DNA from: Cellvibrionales bacterium
GTDB lineage: Bacteria > Pseudomonadota > Gammaproteobacteria > Pseudomonadales > JAHEGP01
Direction of reading: 5' to 3'
Length of the DNA: 10,028 bases
Assembly: GCA_024645065.1 (NCBI GenBank)
Contig: JAHEGP010000105.1
Coordinates: 1 to 10,028, forward strand
This document shows positions 7,560-10,028 of this stretch, one piece after another; position 1 is the first letter of the stretch, and each line of letters begins with the position of its first letter. The notes beneath the pieces were generated by a model that was not told the origin of the DNA, did no database searches, and was given only the letters and a program-made list of their open reading frames with translations. The translations under genes and the position numbers were made by a program.

Positions 7560-8297
7560 ATGACTTCGATTGAAGCCGAAGTGCTCGGAACATTCCTGTT
7601 GGTATTGCTCGGTGGCGGTGTGTGTGCCAATACCAGCCTGAACCACAGCTTTGCAAAGGATGCAGGATGGGTGGTCATAACCTGGGGTTGGGGGCTGGCG
7701 GTGTTCGCCGGAGTGACGGTTGCAGCGCCCTATAGCGGTGCCCACCTCAACCCGGCGGTTACCATTGGATTGGCCGTAGCGGGCGAATTTCCGGCCTCGG
7801 ATGTGCTGCCCTACCTCGCCTCACAGATGGCAGGAGCGATACTGGGTGCCACGGCGGTCTGGATATATTTCCACCAGCACTATAAACGTACGGATGACCC
7901 TGGAGCCATACTCGGTACGTTCTGCACTTCACCCGCCATCGACAACGCACCTTCCAATTTCTTCAGCGAGATGACAGGTACCTTTGTCCTGGTGCTCGTC
8001 GTGTTGTCCTTCCACGACCCCATTATTCACACCAGCACCATGGGAGACGTTCCCGTTGGCCCGGGGAGTCTGGGAGCATTGCCGGTGGCGCTGCTGGTGG
8101 TGGGAATCGGCATGTGTCTCGGTGGCACCACCGGTTATGCCATAAACCCGGCACGGGATCTCGGCCCGCGAATCGTGCACAGTGTATTGCCCATACCGGG
8201 AAAGGGGGGCAGCAACTGGCCCTACGCCTGGATTCCGGTTGCAGGGCCGGTGGCAGGAGCCTGTATAGCGGCATTACTGGCGCGTACCTTTGGCTGA
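7560..8297 (+). CDS. MIP-family channel, aquaglyceroporin type (GlpF-like)
   Basis: Inner-membrane channel for small neutral solutes. The 245 residues carry both pore motifs, SGAHLNPAV (Asn64-Pro65-Ala66) and GYAINPARD (Asn196-Ala198, Arg199, Asp200). Asp200 directly after NPAR is the mark of glycerol facilitators rather than strict water channels. By motif alignment with E. coli GlpF, the selectivity filter is Trp44, Gly184, Tyr193 and Arg199, against Trp48, Gly191, Phe200 and Arg206 in GlpF. A glycerol-permeable channel is therefore likely. Six membrane helices fit the hydrophobic pattern. The start at ATG 7560 follows AAGGGGAG closely, and the N-terminus MTSIEAEVLGTFLLVLLG matches the family. 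No glycerol kinase or dehydrogenase is adjacent, so the physiological solute is open. Confidence 0.93.
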   Translation: MTSIEAEVLGTFLLVLLGGGVCANTSLNHSFAKDAGWVVITWGWGLAVFAGVTVAAPYSGAHLNPAVTIGLAVAGEFPASDVLPYLASQMAGAILGATAVWIYFHQHYKRTDDPGAILGTFCTSPAIDNAPSNFFSEMTGTFVLVLVVLSFHDPIIHTSTMGDVPVGPGSLGALPVALLVVGIGMCLGGTTGYAINPARDLGPRIVHSVLPIPGKGGSNWPYAWIPVAGPVAGACIAALLARTFG

Positions 8298-8555
8298 GTA
8301 AATGCCCGTTCCCGGGGACATTAATAGCAGCCAAATTTGCCGCCAGGTCCTGGTGATGGTCGCCGCCTGGCGGTCAGGCTCGAGCCCCGGAACATGCAGC
8401 TTGCACATGTCGTTATCGATGTCGCAGTCGATCTGGCAGGATAGGGGTAAATTGGCTGTTGCCTGGACAACCCGGGTGCCAATGCGATTGTCGACCCCGA
8501 TGGCTTGGCGAAACACCACGCCCCCTTTAACGAACAGCGCGCAATAGCTCGACAT
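8274..8555 (-). CDS. Weak candidate antisense gene, 93 aa, unknown
   Basis: A minus-strand frame fills most of the 283-base gap between the channel and isomerase genes and overlaps the channel's last 24 bases. Its codons (GTC GAC AAT CGC ATT GGC ACC) look more like real coding sequence than the other frames here. The product reads MSSYCALFVKGGVVFRQAIG, then an Asp/Cys-rich stretch CQIDCDIDNDMCK. I recognise no family. Against it, the sequence just before the ATG (GGACGG abutting the start) is a poor ribosome binding site. It could be a small regulatory-type protein, a remnant, or chance. Confidence 0.3.
   Translation of the reverse strand: MSSYCALFVKGGVVFRQAIGVDNRIGTRVVQATANLPLSCQIDCDIDNDMCKLHVPGLEPDRQAATITRTWRQIWLLLMSPGTGIYSAKGTRQ
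8340..8373. repeat. Inverted repeat after the channel gene
   Basis: CCGCCAGG (8340-8347) and CCTGGCGG (8366-8373) are perfect 8-base inverted arms around an 18-base spacer, about 43 bases after the channel stop codon. No T-run follows on either strand, so it is not a standard terminator. It may be an mRNA 3' stabilising hairpin or chance in GC-rich sequence. Confidence 0.35.
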
Positions 8556-8589
8556 CCGTCCATGGACAAAAAATGAGTAGGTGAAAATG

Positions 8590-9177
8590 ATGAGTAAGAC
8601 CGTAGAATTCTATTTCGATTTTGGCAGTCCCACGTCCTATCTGGCATTTTATCGCTTGCGCCAACTGGCAGACCAGTATTCGGCAACTATCGATTACCGG
8701 CCGGTGTTACTCGGTGGCCTGTTCAAGGCCACCAACAACAATTCACCGGTTGCAGTACCCGCCAAGGGCAGATACATGATGGCCGAGGACCTGCCACGCT
8801 TCAGTCAGCGCTACGGTGTCGAGTTGAATATGAATCCCTTCTTTCCCATCAACACCCTGGTATTGATGCGCGGGTCGATTGCCGCCAGGCAGCTCGGTTG
8901 TTTCGAGCACTATGCCGATACGGTCTTCACGGCTATCTGGCGCGAAGGGAAAAATATGGGCGATATCGAGGTGGTGGAGCAGGTGCTCGGTCAGGCCGGC
9001 TTAGCGGTGGCCGAGCTGCTTTCACTGGTACAGGAGCCGACCATCAAGGGGGCCCTGGTCGAAGCTACCGAGGCGGCCGTCGAGCGCGGCCTGTTCGGTG
9101 TTCCAACCTTGTTTGTCGATGGGGAAATGTTTTTTGGCCAGGATCGCCTCGACTTCGTCGAAGAGCGCTTGCGTTAG
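8590..9177 (+). CDS. 2-hydroxychromene-2-carboxylate isomerase / kappa-class GST family (DsbA-like fold)
   Basis: Thioredoxin-fold protein with a helical insertion. Characterised relatives such as NahD use glutathione to isomerise 2-hydroxychromene-2-carboxylate in naphthalene breakdown, and kappa GSTs conjugate glutathione. The 195 residues begin MSKTVEFYFDFGSPTSYLA. Ser13 replaces the CXXC of DsbA and corresponds to the catalytic serine of the family. The cis-proline motif GVPT has Pro172, followed by LFVDGEMFFGQDRLDFVEERL, the standard C-terminus. There is no signal peptide, so it is cytoplasmic. The start is one of GTG 8581, ATG 8587 or ATG 8590; AGG at 8579-8581 is 5 and 8 bases before the two ATGs, and the family N-terminus favours 8590. 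No aromatic-degradation genes are nearby, so a catabolic role cannot be assumed. Confidence 0.92.
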   Translation: MSKTVEFYFDFGSPTSYLAFYRLRQLADQYSATIDYRPVLLGGLFKATNNNSPVAVPAKGRYMMAEDLPRFSQRYGVELNMNPFFPINTLVLMRGSIAARQLGCFEHYADTVFTAIWREGKNMGDIEVVEQVLGQAGLAVAELLSLVQEPTIKGALVEATEAAVERGLFGVPTLFVDGEMFFGQDRLDFVEERLR

Positions 9178-9450
9178 CCGGAGAAGTATTCGCTAACGCT
9201 TGCGCAATCGCGCCCCGGGGGCAAGCCAAAGCCTCATGGGATGCCTGTGCTTGTCGATTGACAGCGGGACAAACTGAGAATACCCGGTACCGTCGGAGGC
9301 CGGACCTTTGCAGCCCGCCGCCAGAATCCTGGCAAATCGCGATCAAATTTATCGTTGGTCCGGCCGCTTGACGACGCTTGACTTATACTGAAGTGATCGA
9401 GGCACGTGGTGGTGATCAAGGGCGATGACCGCGGCGCAGAGGGATAAAGC

Positions 9451-10028
9451 ATGAATACCCATGACGAACTGAACGAAGCGATCGAGTGGATCGTCAGTGG
9501 CCTGGAACGCGGCGAAATATCCCTGCCAATCAATGCGAAGAATTATTCGCACCTCGACTGGGCGCTGATCTACGAAGCTACCCCAACCCGACTGCGAACA
9601 GAGGCCTGGCAATTGCTGCCTCCGGATGAGCGCGGGGCGATTCTTGCCGCGATGCGCGACGAGGTCAGGCGATTGGCGTTGAGCTCGCTGTCGGAACAGG
9701 AACTGGTCGAGATTGCCAATAGCAGCAGCTCGGCGGAGATCATCGACTTTATCGAGTTGCTGCCCAGGACTATCGCCCGTGGAATTCTCAAGCGACTGTC
9801 GGCGCTGGAGAAGCACCAGGTGACCTCGGCGCTGGCCTATGGCGAGCATGAACTGGGGCGGCTGGTTTCCCACGATGCGCTGGTAGTGGCGGATAGCGTC
9901 TTGATGGCGGATGTGATCCTGGATCTGCGCAATCTGGATGAAACCTACCACCTCGACAAGATCTATGTGGTCGACTCCGATGATCGACTGGTGGGAAGCC
10001 TGGATGTGCGCTGGTTGGCGATCAAGCC
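9451..10028 (+). CDS. mgtE: MgtE-like magnesium transporter, N-terminal part, cut by window end
   Basis: MgtE proteins are inner-membrane Mg2+ channels gated by cytoplasmic N and CBS domains. The frame stays open from ATG 9451 to the end of the window (192 codons), with GAGGG 7 bases upstream. Residues about 35-130 form an MgtE N-domain of short helical repeats (LLPPDERGAILAAMRDEVRRLALSSLSEQELVEI, FIELLPRTIARGILKRL). From about 134, ELGRLVSHDALVV...KIYVVDSDDRLVGSLDVRWL is the start of a CBS domain. The second CBS domain and the membrane part lie outside. A CBS/N-domain protein lacking the channel cannot be excluded. I see no Mg2+ riboswitch in the 273 bases upstream. Confidence 0.85.
   Translation, partial: MNTHDELNEAIEWIVSGLERGEISLPINAKNYSHLDWALIYEATPTRLRTEAWQLLPPDERGAILAAMRDEVRRLALSSLSEQELVEIANSSSSAEIIDFIELLPRTIARGILKRLSALEKHQVTSALAYGEHELGRLVSHDALVVADSVLMADVILDLRNLDETYHLDKIYVVDSDDRLVGSLDVRWLAIK

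Noticed and set aside
8302..8547. An 81-codon + strand frame in the channel-isomerase gap.
   Set aside because: No ribosome binding site, and its composition and low-complexity Ser/Met-rich translation look like a shadow of the antisense frame.
9368..9389. TTGACG, TTGACT and TATACT upstream of the MgtE-like gene, looking like promoter hexamers.
   Set aside because: TATACT is a good -10, but the TTGAC hexamers are 10 and 0 bases away rather than about 17, so no proper promoter pair can be assigned.
9349..9951. A 200-codon minus-strand open frame opposite the MgtE-like gene.
   Set aside because: The + strand frame has MgtE N-domain and CBS features and a good ribosome binding site; the opposite frame is rich in Gln/Arg/His as expected for an antisense shadow.

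Overview
The window looks like ordinary chromosome from a proteobacterium, most likely a gammaproteobacterium. The evidence is the class I PHA synthase, a ModA/ModB/ModC set of the gammaproteobacterial type, a YrbG-like exchanger, and moderately GC-rich coding sequence throughout. A marine, polyester-storing heterotroph would fit, but that is a guess from gene content. All well-supported genes lie on the + strand. I see no transposase, integrase, CRISPR array, tRNA, rRNA or phage gene.

Layout. (1) Positions 2-1303 hold the C-terminal part of a class I polyhydroxyalkanoate synthase (phaC) with its full Cys-Asp-His triad; the N-terminus is outside the window. (2) Positions 1364-3331 hold a full-length acetyl-CoA synthetase (acs), 60 bases after phaC. 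A terminator-like hairpin (3440-3476) follows. (3) A good sigma70-type promoter (3506-3534) precedes a 54-residue, highly charged protein of unknown function (3581-3745). (4) modA-modB-modC (3822-6338) is a complete molybdate ABC importer, tightly packed and probably translationally coupled. It has no visible terminator separating it from the small gene, so both may share the 3506 promoter. (5) Positions 6465-7430 hold a CaCA-family cation exchanger. (6) Positions 7560-8297 hold a MIP-family channel with aquaglyceroporin signature residues. (7) Positions 8590-9177 hold a thioredoxin-fold isomerase of the 2-hydroxychromene-2-carboxylate isomerase / kappa-GST type. (8) Positions 9451-10028 hold the N-terminal part of an MgtE-like protein, cut by the window end.

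How it fits together. acs activates acetate to acetyl-CoA, and PhaC polymerises hydroxyacyl-CoA thioesters that can derive from acetyl-CoA, so the left end concerns carbon activation and storage. The middle and right are dominated by solute and metal transport (molybdate, cation exchange, small neutral solutes, probably Mg2+), but these are separate transcription units as far as the spacing shows.

The non-coding gaps are all under 300 bases. The 3332-3580 gap holds the hairpin and promoter. The 8298-8580 gap holds an inverted repeat and a weak antisense reading frame. In 9178-9450 I see no convincing element beyond the MgtE ribosome binding site. I found no clearly novel system; the most open items are the 54-residue protein and the antisense frame.
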